Source: Arcobacter defluvii (GTDB lineage: Bacteria; Campylobacterota; Campylobacteria; Campylobacterales; Arcobacteraceae). From it: DNA of 64,000 nucleotides. Positions 51,572-59,917 of the stretch are shown here, piece by piece (position 1 is the stretch's first letter; each line of letters starts with the position of its first letter). The stretch covers positions 620,001 through 684,000 of the forward strand of contig NZ_CP053835.1 in assembly GCF_013201725.1 (NCBI RefSeq), given 5' to 3'. The position numbers and the translations under genes are program-made. The notes beneath the pieces are model-generated. The model did not search any database, was not told the DNA's origin, and worked only from the letters and a program-made list of their open reading frames with translations.

Positions 51572-52554
51572 AATTTTATAAACAAGAAAAAGAGCGATTA
51601 GTTTGCCTTTTATGCTCTTATTATTGTAAATTAAAAGTAGGGCAAACAGGAGTTTGTGGAGTAAATAAAAATATTGGTGAAAAAATAGAGTGTTTAGTTT
51701 ATGGATATTTGAGTGCATTAAATATTGACCCAATAGAAAAAAAACCTCTTTATCATTTTTTACCTTCTTCAAAATCTCTTAGTTTGGGAACAGTTGGTTG
51801 TAATTTTAGATGTTCATTTTGTCAAAACTGGCAAATCTCGCAAACATCAAATATAAACAAAAACAATTATTTTAGTGTAGATGAAATAGTAAATATTGCA
51901 AGAGAAAAAAAATGTGAGTCAATTTCATATACTTATAATGAACCAACAATTTTTTATCCATTTGCTAAAGATATAGCTTTAAAGGCAAAAGAGTTTGGAC
52001 TAAAATCTGTTTTTGTTTCAAATGGTTTTGAAAGTAGTGAAGTAATAGCTGATATGAAAGGTGTTATTGATGCTATGAATATTGATTTGAAATCCTTTGA
52101 TAAAAACTATTATAAAAAATCTTTAGGTGGAGATTTAAAAGTTGTTTGTGATAATTTGATAAATATCAAAAAAAATGATATTCATTTAGAAATTACAACT
52201 TTAATAGTTCCAACAATTAATGACTCAAAACAAGAGTTAGAAAATATTGTTAAATTTATAAAAGAAAATCTTGGTGTTGATGTTCCTTGGCATATTAGCG
52301 CTTTTCATCCAGATTATAAAGAACAAAATTTAGAACGAACAAAAGATGAAACTCTACAAATGGCATTTGATATTGCAAAAAGTCATGGGTTAAACTATGT
52401 TTATAAAGGAAATAGCACTTTCGAAAATGATACAGTTTGCAAAAATTGTGGAGAAGTTTTAATAATAAGAGAATATTTTAATGTTTTAGAAAATAGACTT
52501 GTTGACGGATGTTGTCCTAAATGTAAAACAAAACTTGATGGAGTTTTCAAATGA
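51568..52554 (+). CDS. amrS: AmmeMemoRadiSam system radical SAM enzyme
   Basis: 328 residues. The SAM cluster motif is CNFRCSFCQNWQ (CxxxCxxC, about residue 79-86), within GTVGCNFRCSFCQNW, and it is preceded by an N-terminal Cys-rich segment (CLLCSYYCKL, GVCGVN). The radical SAM barrel has SYTYNEPTIF and MNIDLKSFD. A C-terminal zinc-ribbon-like segment (CKNCGE, CCPKCK) completes it. It is related to pyruvate formate-lyase activating enzymes, yet the gene context is the Ammecr1-Memo pair, so a protein or small-molecule substrate within that trio is expected. The reaction is unknown. Confidence 0.92.
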   Translation: MKFYKQEKERLVCLLCSYYCKLKVGQTGVCGVNKNIGEKIECLVYGYLSALNIDPIEKKPLYHFLPSSKSLSLGTVGCNFRCSFCQNWQISQTSNINKNNYFSVDEIVNIAREKKCESISYTYNEPTIFYPFAKDIALKAKEFGLKSVFVSNGFESSEVIADMKGVIDAMNIDLKSFDKNYYKKSLGGDLKVVCDNLINIKKNDIHLEITTLIVPTINDSKQELENIVKFIKENLGVDVPWHISAFHPDYKEQNLERTKDETLQMAFDIAKSHGLNYVYKGNSTFENDTVCKNCGEVLIIREYFNVLENRLVDGCCPKCKTKLDGVFK

Positions 52555-53342
52555 GTATAAGAAAAGCAGTTGTAAGTGGAAGTTTTTATCCACAAAAAAA
52601 AGAAGAGATTTTAAAATACATAAATCATTTTAATAGTGTTAAAACAAATGATGAAAGTTTTGATGATATAAAAGCTATTATTGTTCCCCACGCTGGATAT
52701 ATTTATAGTGGTTATACTGCAAATATGGCTTACAAGTTAGTTTCAGCTTCAAAAAAGAATATAAAAAGAGTAGTTGTAATTGGTCCATCTCATAGAGTTT
52801 ATTTAAAAGGAGCAAGTGTTGCTTTGTATGATGAATATGAAACACCACTTGGAAATTTAAAAATTGATAAAGAGTTTTCTCAAAACTTAATAGATAAATA
52901 TGATTTTCTAGATTTTAATGTGGAGTGTGAATTTGAACACTCAACTGAAACCCAAACTCCATTTATAAAACACTATTTTGGAGATGTTCAATTAGTTGAG
53001 ATAGTTTATGGGCAAATTGATTATAAAGATTTATCAAAAGTTATTGATGAGGTTTTAAAAGATAAGTCTAATTTTGTAGTAATTAGTACAGATTTAAGTC
53101 ATTTTTATACTCTTGAAGAAGCGCAAAAACTTGATAATATCTGCTTAGAAGCAATAAATAAAAAAGATTTAAAACTTTTTGATTATTGTGAAGCTTGCGG
53201 AAAAATAGGAGTTAAAGCAATAATTAATTGGGCAATAAAAAATAATTATGAAACTAAAATATTAAATCATTGCACAAGTGCTGATGTAACAAAAGATAAA
53301 AGTAGGGTTGTTGGATATACTTCAGCTTTAATTGGAGTTTAG
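52551..53342 (+). CDS. amrB: AmmeMemoRadiSam system protein B (Memo-like dioxygenase fold)
   Basis: 263-residue Memo-family protein. Metal-binding residues appear in VVIGPSHRVYLKG (His), IVPHAGYIYSGYTA (His near residue 48) and STDLSHFY (His), and the conserved Cys in LNHCTSADV near the end. Its fold is related to class III extradiol dioxygenases; human Memo has been linked to redox signalling. Here it is the third gene of the trio and directly precedes the ElyC-type gene (stop and start adjacent). Confidence 0.92.
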   Translation: MSIRKAVVSGSFYPQKKEEILKYINHFNSVKTNDESFDDIKAIIVPHAGYIYSGYTANMAYKLVSASKKNIKRVVVIGPSHRVYLKGASVALYDEYETPLGNLKIDKEFSQNLIDKYDFLDFNVECEFEHSTETQTPFIKHYFGDVQLVEIVYGQIDYKDLSKVIDEVLKDKSNFVVISTDLSHFYTLEEAQKLDNICLEAINKKDLKLFDYCEACGKIGVKAIINWAIKNNYETKILNHCTSADVTKDKSRVVGYTSALIGV

Positions 53343-54086
53343 ATGTTTGTATTTAAAAAAATCGTTTCAGCTTTTTTGTTGCCAATTCCTATTGGTCTTT
53401 TTTTACTTTTTTTATCTTTTATTTATTTGATGTTTAATTCATACAAAAAAGCTAAATTTTTTTTATTTCTAGCTTTTTTATGGTTTGCTCTTTTATCAAA
53501 TCAAACTATTTCAAATGCAATTTTATATCCACTTGAAAATTCATATCCAGCTTTACTTCAAACACCAAAAGTAAATTATATTTTAGTTTTAGGAAGTGGA
53601 CATAAAAATGATGATAGTTTAAGTATTACTTCTCAGGTTAAAATGACAGCAATAAATAGATTAGTTGAGGGAATAAGACATTATAAAAATCTAGAAAATG
53701 CAAAACTTATAGTTTCAGGTTATAGTATTAGTGGTGGAGATTCCCATGCTTTAATGCAAGAAAAATTAGCAATTTCATTAGGAGTTAAGAAAGAAGATAT
53801 TATAAGACTTGATACTCCAAAAGATACAAAAGAAGAAGTTATTGAAACAAAAAAAATAGTTGGAACAGAACCTTTTATTTTAGTGACTTCAGCATCTCAT
53901 ATGAAACGTTCAATACTTTTATTTGAAAAAGAAGGATTAAATATCATTGCAAGTCCTACAAATAATTTGGCTTATTTGGATGATTCTTATAGTGCATATT
54001 TTAGTGCAAAGAATTTGCGAAAAGTTGAAATTGCAATTCATGAATATTTAGGATTAGTTTATTCTTGGATTAGAAATGAAATTTGA
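53343..54086 (+). CDS. ElyC/SanA/YdcF-family (DUF218) membrane protein
   Basis: 247 residues with two N-terminal transmembrane helices (about 12-30 and 38-56) and a periplasmic DUF218 domain: YILVLGSGHKNDDS, LIVSGYSISGGDSHA, DTPKDTKEEV and LVTSASHMKRSILLFE. ElyC in E. coli affects peptidoglycan and lipid-carrier metabolism. The start is adjacent to the amrB stop with GGAG upstream, so it belongs to the AmmeMemoRadiSam transcript here. This link could be informative, or accidental. Confidence 0.88.
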   Translation: MFVFKKIVSAFLLPIPIGLFLLFLSFIYLMFNSYKKAKFFLFLAFLWFALLSNQTISNAILYPLENSYPALLQTPKVNYILVLGSGHKNDDSLSITSQVKMTAINRLVEGIRHYKNLENAKLIVSGYSISGGDSHALMQEKLAISLGVKKEDIIRLDTPKDTKEEVIETKKIVGTEPFILVTSASHMKRSILLFEKEGLNIIASPTNNLAYLDDSYSAYFSAKNLRKVEIAIHEYLGLVYSWIRNEI

Positions 54087-54110
54087 GATTAGATTTATCT
54101 AATCTTTGAT
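54086..54110 (+). terminator. terminator after the ElyC-type gene
   Basis: A perfect 20-bp palindrome (AGATTAGAT with ATCTAATCT around TT, 54086-54105) right at the stop codon, followed by TTTGATAATATT. The T-run is weak. Confidence 0.5.
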
Positions 54111-54114
54111 AATA

Positions 54115-54131
54115 TTGCAACAAAGTTGCAA
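54115..54131 (+). promoter_or_regulatory. inverted repeat upstream of znuC (candidate operator)
   Basis: TTGCAAC-AAA-GTTGCAA, perfect 7-bp arms, ending 14 bp before the GTG start. Its location and symmetry fit a metal-responsive repressor site. It could instead be a hairpin affecting translation. I do not assign a regulator. Confidence 0.45.
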
Positions 54132-54145
54132 ATAAAGGTTTTTTA

Positions 54146-54886
54146 GTGGAATTAATAAATATAAGTAATTTATCTTATAGATACCATAAAACAGATGTAT
54201 TAGAAAATATAAATTTATCAATAAATGAAAATGATTTTTTAGCAATAATTGGACCAAATGGTGGTGGAAAATCAACTTTATTAAAATTGATTTTAGGATT
54301 GTTAACTCCTCAATCTGGAACAATTAATAAAAAAATACCAAATAGTTTAATAGGATATGTTCCTCAAAATACAAATTTAAATATTGATTTTCCAATTACT
54401 GCTTTAGAAATAGTTCTGATGGGACATATTAGCTCTAAAAAGAAAATATTTGGTTATTCAAAAGATGATATTTCTTGTGCAATGAAATCATTGGAACAAG
54501 TAGGTATGGAAAAATTCGCAAATAGCAAAATTGGTGATTTAAGTGGAGGACAAAGACAAAGAGTTTTTATAGCACGTGCTCTTTGTTCAAACCCGAAAAT
54601 TATGCTTTTAGATGAACCAACAGCAAGTATTGATGTAAAAGGTCAAAGAGAAATTTATGAATTATTAAAAGAGTTAAATAAATCTATTTGTATAGTTGTT
54701 GTTAGTCATGATATCTCTGTTTTATTAAATTATGCAAAAAATGTAGCACATATCAATAAAAATATTGTTTATCACTCTTTAGAAAATGTACAAAAAAATA
54801 TAAATACACAAAATGAGCATTTATGCGAAGTTGAACTTCTATCAGCATTAGGAAAAACTCAAATTTGTTGTAATCACAACCATTAA
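54146..54886 (+). CDS. znuC: zinc/manganese ABC transporter ATP-binding protein, ZnuC-like
   Basis: 246 residues. Walker A IIGPNGGGKSTLLKL (about residue 36-43), Q-loop VPQNTNLNIDFPITALE, signature LSGGQRQRVFIARAL, Walker B IMLLDEPTASID and H-loop VVSHD. The C-terminus is His/Cys-rich (CCNHNH), common in zinc-handling ATPases. The start is GTG with AAAGG upstream. A permease gene follows after 9 bp. No solute-binding protein gene (znuA/zupT-type) is present next to it, so it must be elsewhere. Zinc versus manganese cannot be decided from sequence alone. Confidence 0.88.
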   Translation: MELINISNLSYRYHKTDVLENINLSINENDFLAIIGPNGGGKSTLLKLILGLLTPQSGTINKKIPNSLIGYVPQNTNLNIDFPITALEIVLMGHISSKKKIFGYSKDDISCAMKSLEQVGMEKFANSKIGDLSGGQRQRVFIARALCSNPKIMLLDEPTASIDVKGQREIYELLKELNKSICIVVVSHDISVLLNYAKNVAHINKNIVYHSLENVQKNINTQNEHLCEVELLSALGKTQICCNHNH

Positions 54887-54895
54887 AGGTAAGAA

Positions 54896-55696
54896 ATGTT
54901 AGAAGTTTTACAATATAGTTTTATTCAAAATGCCTTAATTGCAGGAATTTTGATTTCAATTGCTGCTGGAATTATAGGTTCTTTAGTAGTTGTAAATAAA
55001 ATTACTTTTTTAACTGGTGGAATAGCTCATAGTTCTTATGGTGGAATTGGACTTGCTATTTATTTGGGAATACCTGTTTTATTTGGTGCAACAATTTTTG
55101 CTGTATTAACAGCAATAATAATTGCGATAATAACATTAAAAAATAGAACAAGAATAGATGCAATTATCGGCATAATGTGGGCAAGTGGTATGGCAATAGG
55201 AATTATATTTGTTGATTTAACTCCTGGATATAATGTAGATTTGATGTCATATTTATTTGGTTCAATTATTGCTGTTTCTAATGAAGACTTAATATTTATG
55301 TCTTTATTAGATTTTTTCATTATTTTCATTATTTTATTTTTTTATAAACAGATATTAGCAGTTTCTTATGATAGTGAATTTGCAAGTTTAAGAGGTATAA
55401 ATGTAAAGTTCTTTTATACGTTAATTTTGATTCTTGCAGCACTTTGTGTCGTTGCAGCAATTAAGGCAGTTGGATTGATTTTAGTTATTGCACTTTTAAC
55501 AATTCCTACATATTTAGCTGAAACATTTGCAAATAAACTTTCTTCGATGATGCTAATTAGTTCAATTTTAGCCACAATATTTACAATCATTGGGTTAATT
55601 GTTTCTTATGTATATGATATTAGTTCAGGAGCTAGTATTATTATGGTATCAGTTATTATTTTAACAGTAGTGAAACTAATTGGATTAAAAAGATAG
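54896..55696 (+). CDS. znuB: zinc/manganese ABC transporter permease, ZnuB-like
   Basis: 266 residues and about eight transmembrane helices, typical of the ABC-3 metal permease family. Recognisable parts are IAAGIIGSLVVVNKITFLTGG and AHSSYGGIGLAIYLG near the start, GIMWASGMAIGIIF, and AIKAVGLILVIALLTIPTYLA. It starts 9 bp after znuC. The AraC-type gene follows 18 bp later on the same strand and may be cotranscribed. Confidence 0.9.
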   Translation: MLEVLQYSFIQNALIAGILISIAAGIIGSLVVVNKITFLTGGIAHSSYGGIGLAIYLGIPVLFGATIFAVLTAIIIAIITLKNRTRIDAIIGIMWASGMAIGIIFVDLTPGYNVDLMSYLFGSIIAVSNEDLIFMSLLDFFIIFIILFFYKQILAVSYDSEFASLRGINVKFFYTLILILAALCVVAAIKAVGLILVIALLTIPTYLAETFANKLSSMMLISSILATIFTIIGLIVSYVYDISSGASIIMVSVIILTVVKLIGLKR

Positions 55697-55714
55697 TATA
55701 TTATAAAAAATTGA

Positions 55715-56533
55715 ATGAATAAAAAAAATATTTTAAATAAAAATAAATCTTTTAGTTTTATAAAAATAGATATAGAAAGTAAAAAAGATTTTTTTACTTT
55801 TAGTCCTCAACAGCATGAATTATATGAAATCGTATATATAACCAAAAGTCAACTAAAATATAAAATTGATTTTCAAGAATTTATTTTAAAAAAAAATACT
55901 CTATCTTTAGTAAAACCTTGGCAAATACATCAGTTATTAAAAGATGATTTTTTTGAAAATTGTGAAGGATATATTTTCCATTTTTCGAAAGAATTTTTAC
56001 CTCCAAATAGTATTATAAATGAATTATTTGAAGAAAATGCATTACCTATTATTAAAATTTCCAATGCTATTTCAAAAAATATAAGTAATTTAATTTTAAT
56101 GATTGAAAAAGAAGAAGATATACATAATAGAATTTCTTCGCATCTTTTTTGTTCGATTTTAGAATATATATTAAAATTTAAAGAACCAGATGCAAACTTG
56201 TATTATAAAAATGAACGAATTTATACTTTAATAAGATTAATTGATGATAACTATAAAACTGAAAAAAATACACATTTTTATGCAAATTATTTTGGAATAA
56301 CAACTAAAAGATTAAATGAATTAACAAAACAATACTTAAATAAAACTCTTTTATCTTTGATTATTGATAGAAATATTATTGAGATTAAAAGACAATTATC
56401 ATATTCAAATTTATCTATAAAAGAGATATCTGAAAAAATGGGTTTTAATAGCACTTCACATTTCTCAAAATTTTTTAAAAAATATTCAAACTATACACCT
56501 TCAGAATTTAAAGCCTTAAAAACAAAATCTTAG
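55715..56533 (+). CDS. AraC-family transcriptional regulator
   Basis: 272 residues. N-terminal cupin-like sensing domain (about 10-150; FTFSPQQHELYEIVYI and VKPWQIHQLL) and a C-terminal double helix-turn-helix (about 170-270; FGITTKRLNELTKQYL and IKEISEKMGFNSTSHFSKFF with the usual FKKYSNYTPSEFK tail). No Shine-Dalgarno is visible before the ATG, so translation may depend on znuB. It lies upstream of the MOSC gene in the same orientation and is a good candidate for its regulator. Inducer unknown. Confidence 0.9.
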   Translation: MNKKNILNKNKSFSFIKIDIESKKDFFTFSPQQHELYEIVYITKSQLKYKIDFQEFILKKNTLSLVKPWQIHQLLKDDFFENCEGYIFHFSKEFLPPNSIINELFEENALPIIKISNAISKNISNLILMIEKEEDIHNRISSHLFCSILEYILKFKEPDANLYYKNERIYTLIRLIDDNYKTEKNTHFYANYFGITTKRLNELTKQYLNKTLLSLIIDRNIIEIKRQLSYSNLSIKEISEKMGFNSTSHFSKFFKKYSNYTPSEFKALKTKS

Positions 56534-56593
56534 ATGTACAAAATTTACAATAAATTGTATTTTTTTTATCTTGAATTGACTTAGCATAAAACA

Positions 56594-56599
56594 TATAAT
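56594..56599 (+). promoter_or_regulatory. -10 element of the MOSC gene
   Basis: TATAAT 31 bp before the MOSC start codon, in the 96-bp gap after the AraC gene. No -35 is visible, consistent with activator dependence. Confidence 0.5.
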
Positions 56600-56629
56600 T
56601 ACCAAAATTTCATTTTAGGAGTTATTTAT

Positions 56630-57418
56630 ATGAAAAAAATAGGTAAAGTTTCTTCTTTATTAAGATATCCAGTTAAATCTATGCAAGGAGAAAATTTAAA
56701 ACAAACTATAATCACTGAAAAAGGTTTATTAGGTGATCGTTCTTACGCATTAATTGATATAAAAAGTAAAAAAGTAATAAGTGCTAAAAACCCTAGAAAA
56801 TGGCCAAATATTTTTAAATACAGTTCAAGTTTTTTAGAAGAACCAACACTTAATAAAATTCCAAATATAGAGATTAAATTACCTGATAAATCAGTATTAT
56901 CAAGTTCCCAAAATGATATTGATGAAATATTATCTAAAAACTTCAATTCAGATATTAGACTATCCTCAAATGTTCCAAATGATGCAAAACTTGAAGGTTT
57001 ATTTGATGATTCTATACTTGATGTTATTATGCCTAAAGGTACATTTTTTGATATTGGAATAATACATTTATTAACAACTTCAACTATATCTAAACTAGAA
57101 GAATTATATAAAGAAGGAGATTTTAATATTAATAGATTTAGACCAAATATTATTATTCAATTAGATTCCAAAGAAAAAGATTTTGTTGAAAATAACTGGG
57201 TAGGTAAAAAAATATATATTGGAGAAGAAGTTATTTTAAAAATAAAACAATCAACAAGTAGATGTGTAATGACTACATTAGAACAAGAGAATTTACCAAA
57301 AGATATAAATATATTAAAAACCATTAAAAAAAGTAATGATGGAAAAGTTGGAATTTATGCAGATGTTATTAACACAGGAATAATAAAAATAGATGATTCT
57401 ATTTTAATAGAAGAATAA
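56630..57418 (+). CDS. MOSC-domain protein (molybdenum cofactor sulfurase C-terminal / YcbX-like)
   Basis: 262 residues. An N-terminal MOSC beta-barrel part (LLRYPVKSMQGENL, GLLGDRSYALID) and a MOSC domain with FNINRFRPNIIIQL and the conserved Cys in STSRCVMTTLEQ. These proteins bind molybdenum cofactor through that Cys and reduce N-hydroxylated compounds (YcbX, mARC). It is shorter than YcbX because it lacks the ferredoxin domain, so a separate electron donor is needed. AGGAG lies before the ATG. The AraC regulator upstream suggests induction by a toxic substrate. Confidence 0.88.
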   Translation: MKKIGKVSSLLRYPVKSMQGENLKQTIITEKGLLGDRSYALIDIKSKKVISAKNPRKWPNIFKYSSSFLEEPTLNKIPNIEIKLPDKSVLSSSQNDIDEILSKNFNSDIRLSSNVPNDAKLEGLFDDSILDVIMPKGTFFDIGIIHLLTTSTISKLEELYKEGDFNINRFRPNIIIQLDSKEKDFVENNWVGKKIYIGEEVILKIKQSTSRCVMTTLEQENLPKDINILKTIKKSNDGKVGIYADVINTGIIKIDDSILIEE

Positions 57419-57470
57419 ATTTATTATTTAAACAATATTTGTAAGATTTCACTAAAAAGAATTATTTAGC

Positions 57471-57476
57471 TATAAT
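57471..57476 (+). promoter_or_regulatory. -10 element of the CvfB-type gene
   Basis: TATAAT in TTTAGCTATAATCGAC, 37 bp before the ATG at 57513. Confidence 0.55.
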
Positions 57477-57512
57477 CGACAATTAAACAAAAAAAGAAAC
57501 GGAAAAACCAAA

Positions 57513-58337
57513 ATGAATGAAAAAATAGAAGTAGGAAGATTAAATACTTTAAGAGTAAATAGGGTTAGTGAACCTGGAATTTATTTAATTAGTGCTGACG
57601 AAACAGAAGTACTACTGCCAAATGCCTATGTTACAAAGTCTATGGAAATTGATAGTTTACTTGAAGTATTTATTTATACAGACAGTGAAGATAGACTTGT
57701 ATCAACAACATTAAAACCTTATGTTTATTTATATGAATTTGCATCTTTAGAAATAGTTGATAGTGCAAAGTTTGGAGCATTTGTAGATATTGGATTACCA
57801 AAAGATATTTTAGTTCCAAAAAATAAGCAAAAAGGAACTTATGACGTTGGAAAAAGAAAAGTTTTACAACTTCAATTAGACGAGAGAACAAATAGGTTAA
57901 TAGCCTCTGAAAAATATGAGTTATTAAAAGAGATAAGAGATTTAGAAAAAAATGATGAGGTTGAAATAATACTTTATTCTAAAACTCCATTAGGATATAA
58001 AGTAATAGTTAATAATAGATATGAAGGAATGATTTATCACACAGAAATTTTTGAAAATTTAAAAATTGGTGATAAAAAAAGAGCTTATATAAAAAACATT
58101 AGAGCTGATAATAAAATTGATTTGTCTTTGCAAAAAATTGGTGAAAAAATATCAGGTGATAAAGTTTTTGATATTTTAGTTGAAAATGGTGGAAAATTAA
58201 ATTTTACTTATAAGAGTGAGGCTTCTGATATAAATGAAGTATTTGGTCTTAGTAAAAAAGCTTTTAAAGCTTCATTGACAAAACTATTATCAGAGGATAA
58301 AATTGTTCTTGAAATAGATGCTATTAGAGTTAAATAG
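57513..58337 (+). CDS. S1-domain RNA-binding protein, CvfB family
   Basis: 274 residues. Tandem S1-like OB domains (about 1-65, 70-140 with FGAFVDIGLPKDILVP, and 145-215 with GYKVIVNNRYEGMIYH) and a C-terminal winged helix (about 220-274; DKVFDILVENGG and SKKAFKASLTKLL). This is the CvfB/YitL layout, an RNA-binding regulator of virulence genes in Staphylococcus. AGAAACGG lies upstream of the ATG. Monocistronic. The RNA target is unknown. Confidence 0.9.
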   Translation: MNEKIEVGRLNTLRVNRVSEPGIYLISADETEVLLPNAYVTKSMEIDSLLEVFIYTDSEDRLVSTTLKPYVYLYEFASLEIVDSAKFGAFVDIGLPKDILVPKNKQKGTYDVGKRKVLQLQLDERTNRLIASEKYELLKEIRDLEKNDEVEIILYSKTPLGYKVIVNNRYEGMIYHTEIFENLKIGDKKRAYIKNIRADNKIDLSLQKIGEKISGDKVFDILVENGGKLNFTYKSEASDINEVFGLSKKAFKASLTKLLSEDKIVLEIDAIRVK

Positions 58338-58399
58338 TAACAGATAAAATAATTACATCTTGATTGCAAATAATTAAGAGTAAATTTATCCTATTTGAT

Positions 58400-58405
58400 T
58401 ATAAT
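58400..58405 (+). promoter_or_regulatory. -10 element of tpx
   Basis: TATAAT 37 bp before the tpx ATG, preceded by TTGAT. No -35. Confidence 0.55.
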
Positions 58406-58442
58406 TTCGTATATATTTTAAAAAAATTAAAGGAAAATAATA

Positions 58443-58985
58443 ATGGCAACAACAAAATTAAAAGGAAATGAAGTAACTTTAAGTGGTACAGAAATTAATG
58501 TAGGAGATATTGCACCTGTTGTTACAGTTGTAGCAAGAGATTTATCAGATATTCAAATTGGTGGAGAAAAAGAAAAAGCTCAAATTATAGTAGTAGTTCC
58601 ATCTTTAGATACAGCTGTTTGTGCAGCAGAAACAAGAAAATTTAATGTTGAAGCAGCGAAAATAGAAAATGCAGAAGTAATCGTAGTTTCTATGGATTTA
58701 CCATTTGCAATGGGAAGATTCTGTACAACTGAAGGAATTGAAAATTTAAAAGTTGGTTCAGATTTTAGAGCAAAAGCTTTCGCAAAATCTTATGGTGTAT
58801 TAATCTCTTCTGGACCATTAGCAGGTGTTGCTTGTAGAGCTGTATTTGTTATTAATGCTTCTGGAAAAGTGACTTATAAAGAAATTTGTCCAGAAATTAC
58901 TGAAGAGCCAAACTATGAAGCAGCATTAGCAGCAGCTAAAGGTGTAACTGGTGGTTCTTGTGGAACAGGATGTGGTTGTCACTAA
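58443..58985 (+). CDS. tpx: thiol peroxidase Tpx with a cysteine-rich C-terminal tail
   Basis: Thioredoxin-dependent 2-Cys peroxiredoxin reducing organic and hydrogen peroxides. 180 residues against the usual 165-168. The peroxidatic Cys is in SLDTAVCAAETRKFN (about residue 60) and the resolving Cys in GRFCTTEGIENLK (about residue 94). A further Cys lies in GVACRAVFVI. The extra C-terminus ends GGSCGTGCGCH, three Cys and a His within the last eight residues, which looks like a metal- or selenium-type binding tail, and its function is unclear. AAAGGAAA precedes the ATG. A strong terminator follows. Confidence 0.94.
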   Translation: MATTKLKGNEVTLSGTEINVGDIAPVVTVVARDLSDIQIGGEKEKAQIIVVVPSLDTAVCAAETRKFNVEAAKIENAEVIVVSMDLPFAMGRFCTTEGIENLKVGSDFRAKAFAKSYGVLISSGPLAGVACRAVFVINASGKVTYKEICPEITEEPNYEAALAAAKGVTGGSCGTGCGCH

Positions 58986-58993
58986 TTTTTAAG

Positions 58994-59025
58994 AAAAATC
59001 CACTTTTATAGTGGATTTTTTATTC
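58994..59025 (+). terminator. terminator after tpx
   Basis: An 11-bp stem (AAAAATCCACT with AGTGGATTTTT, 58994-59004 and 59010-59020), 5-base loop, then T-rich sequence. Confidence 0.88.
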
Positions 59026-59074
59026 TATTCTCTCTTTTTTCTTCTCTCTTAATTTTAAAATCTTAAAACAATAG

Positions 59075-59080
59075 TATAAT
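59075..59080 (+). promoter_or_regulatory. -10 element of the Sel1-repeat gene
   Basis: TATAAT in ATAGTATAATAGC, 34 bp before the ATG at 59115. Confidence 0.55.
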
Positions 59081-59114
59081 AGCAATTGAAATAATTTTAT
59101 AATAAGGAGAAATT

Positions 59115-59846
59115 ATGCTTAAAATATTAATCAAAATTTTGTTATTTTCAATTTTAAGTTTGCAAACTTTGAGTGCTTCTGTTGTAAATGATGGATTTAC
59201 AGAATTAAAAAAAGGAAATGTTTTAGAAGCAGCAAATCTTTTTTTGAAAGCTTGTGATGAAGGTGCAACATCAGGATGTTATAATCTTGGACTTTTATAT
59301 TACAAGGGAGATAAAATAGAGCAAAATTATCCTAAAGCAATAGAGTATTTTACAAAAGCTTGTAATGATGGACACACTACAGCTTGTTATAATCTTGCAT
59401 ATATGTATCAAAATGCTCAAGGAACTCTTCTTGACTCTTTGAAAGCTATTGAGTTATATGAAAAAACTTGTCAAGCTGGAATTAGTGCAGGTTGTTACAA
59501 TATTGCAAATATGTATTCTGTTGGAGATGGTGTAGAAAAAGATGTTTTTAAAACAGTAGATTATCTAACACGTGCTTGTAATATGAATCATTCTAAAGCT
59601 TGCTATAATCTTGCAGTAAGATTTACAAATGAAGATGGTGTTGAAAAAAATCCTTTAAAAGCTGCAAACTTATATCAAAAATCTTGTGATTTAGGTTATG
59701 CTAATGCTTGTTATAATCTTGGAGTTATGTATTTTGAAGGTGAATTTTTTACAAAAAATGATGAATTAGCTTCTCAACTATTTAAAAAAGCTTGTGATAT
59801 GAAACTTGATAGTGCTTGTGAAGCATATAAAAATTTGAATAAATAA
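59115..59846 (+). CDS. exported Sel1-like repeat protein, cysteine-rich (Hcp-like)
   Basis: 243 residues. Signal peptide of about 20 residues (MLKILIKILLFSILSLQTLS). Then six Sel1-type repeats of about 36 residues, each with a Cys pair 8 apart (for example CDEGATSGCYNLG and CNDGHTTACYNLA), the pattern of the Helicobacter cysteine-rich proteins. They probably form an alpha/alpha solenoid in the periplasm stabilised by disulfides. Binding partner unknown; proteins of this kind were once described as beta-lactamases, and I make no such claim here. AAGGAGAAA precedes the ATG. Confidence 0.88.
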   Translation: MLKILIKILLFSILSLQTLSASVVNDGFTELKKGNVLEAANLFLKACDEGATSGCYNLGLLYYKGDKIEQNYPKAIEYFTKACNDGHTTACYNLAYMYQNAQGTLLDSLKAIELYEKTCQAGISAGCYNIANMYSVGDGVEKDVFKTVDYLTRACNMNHSKACYNLAVRFTNEDGVEKNPLKAANLYQKSCDLGYANACYNLGVMYFEGEFFTKNDELASQLFKKACDMKLDSACEAYKNLNK

Positions 59847-59917
59847 AATACTTGTTTTAAATCAATGTTTTAATTTTTCTTAACAGCTAAAATCTTCTAA
59901 AATTTATAGGAGATTTT

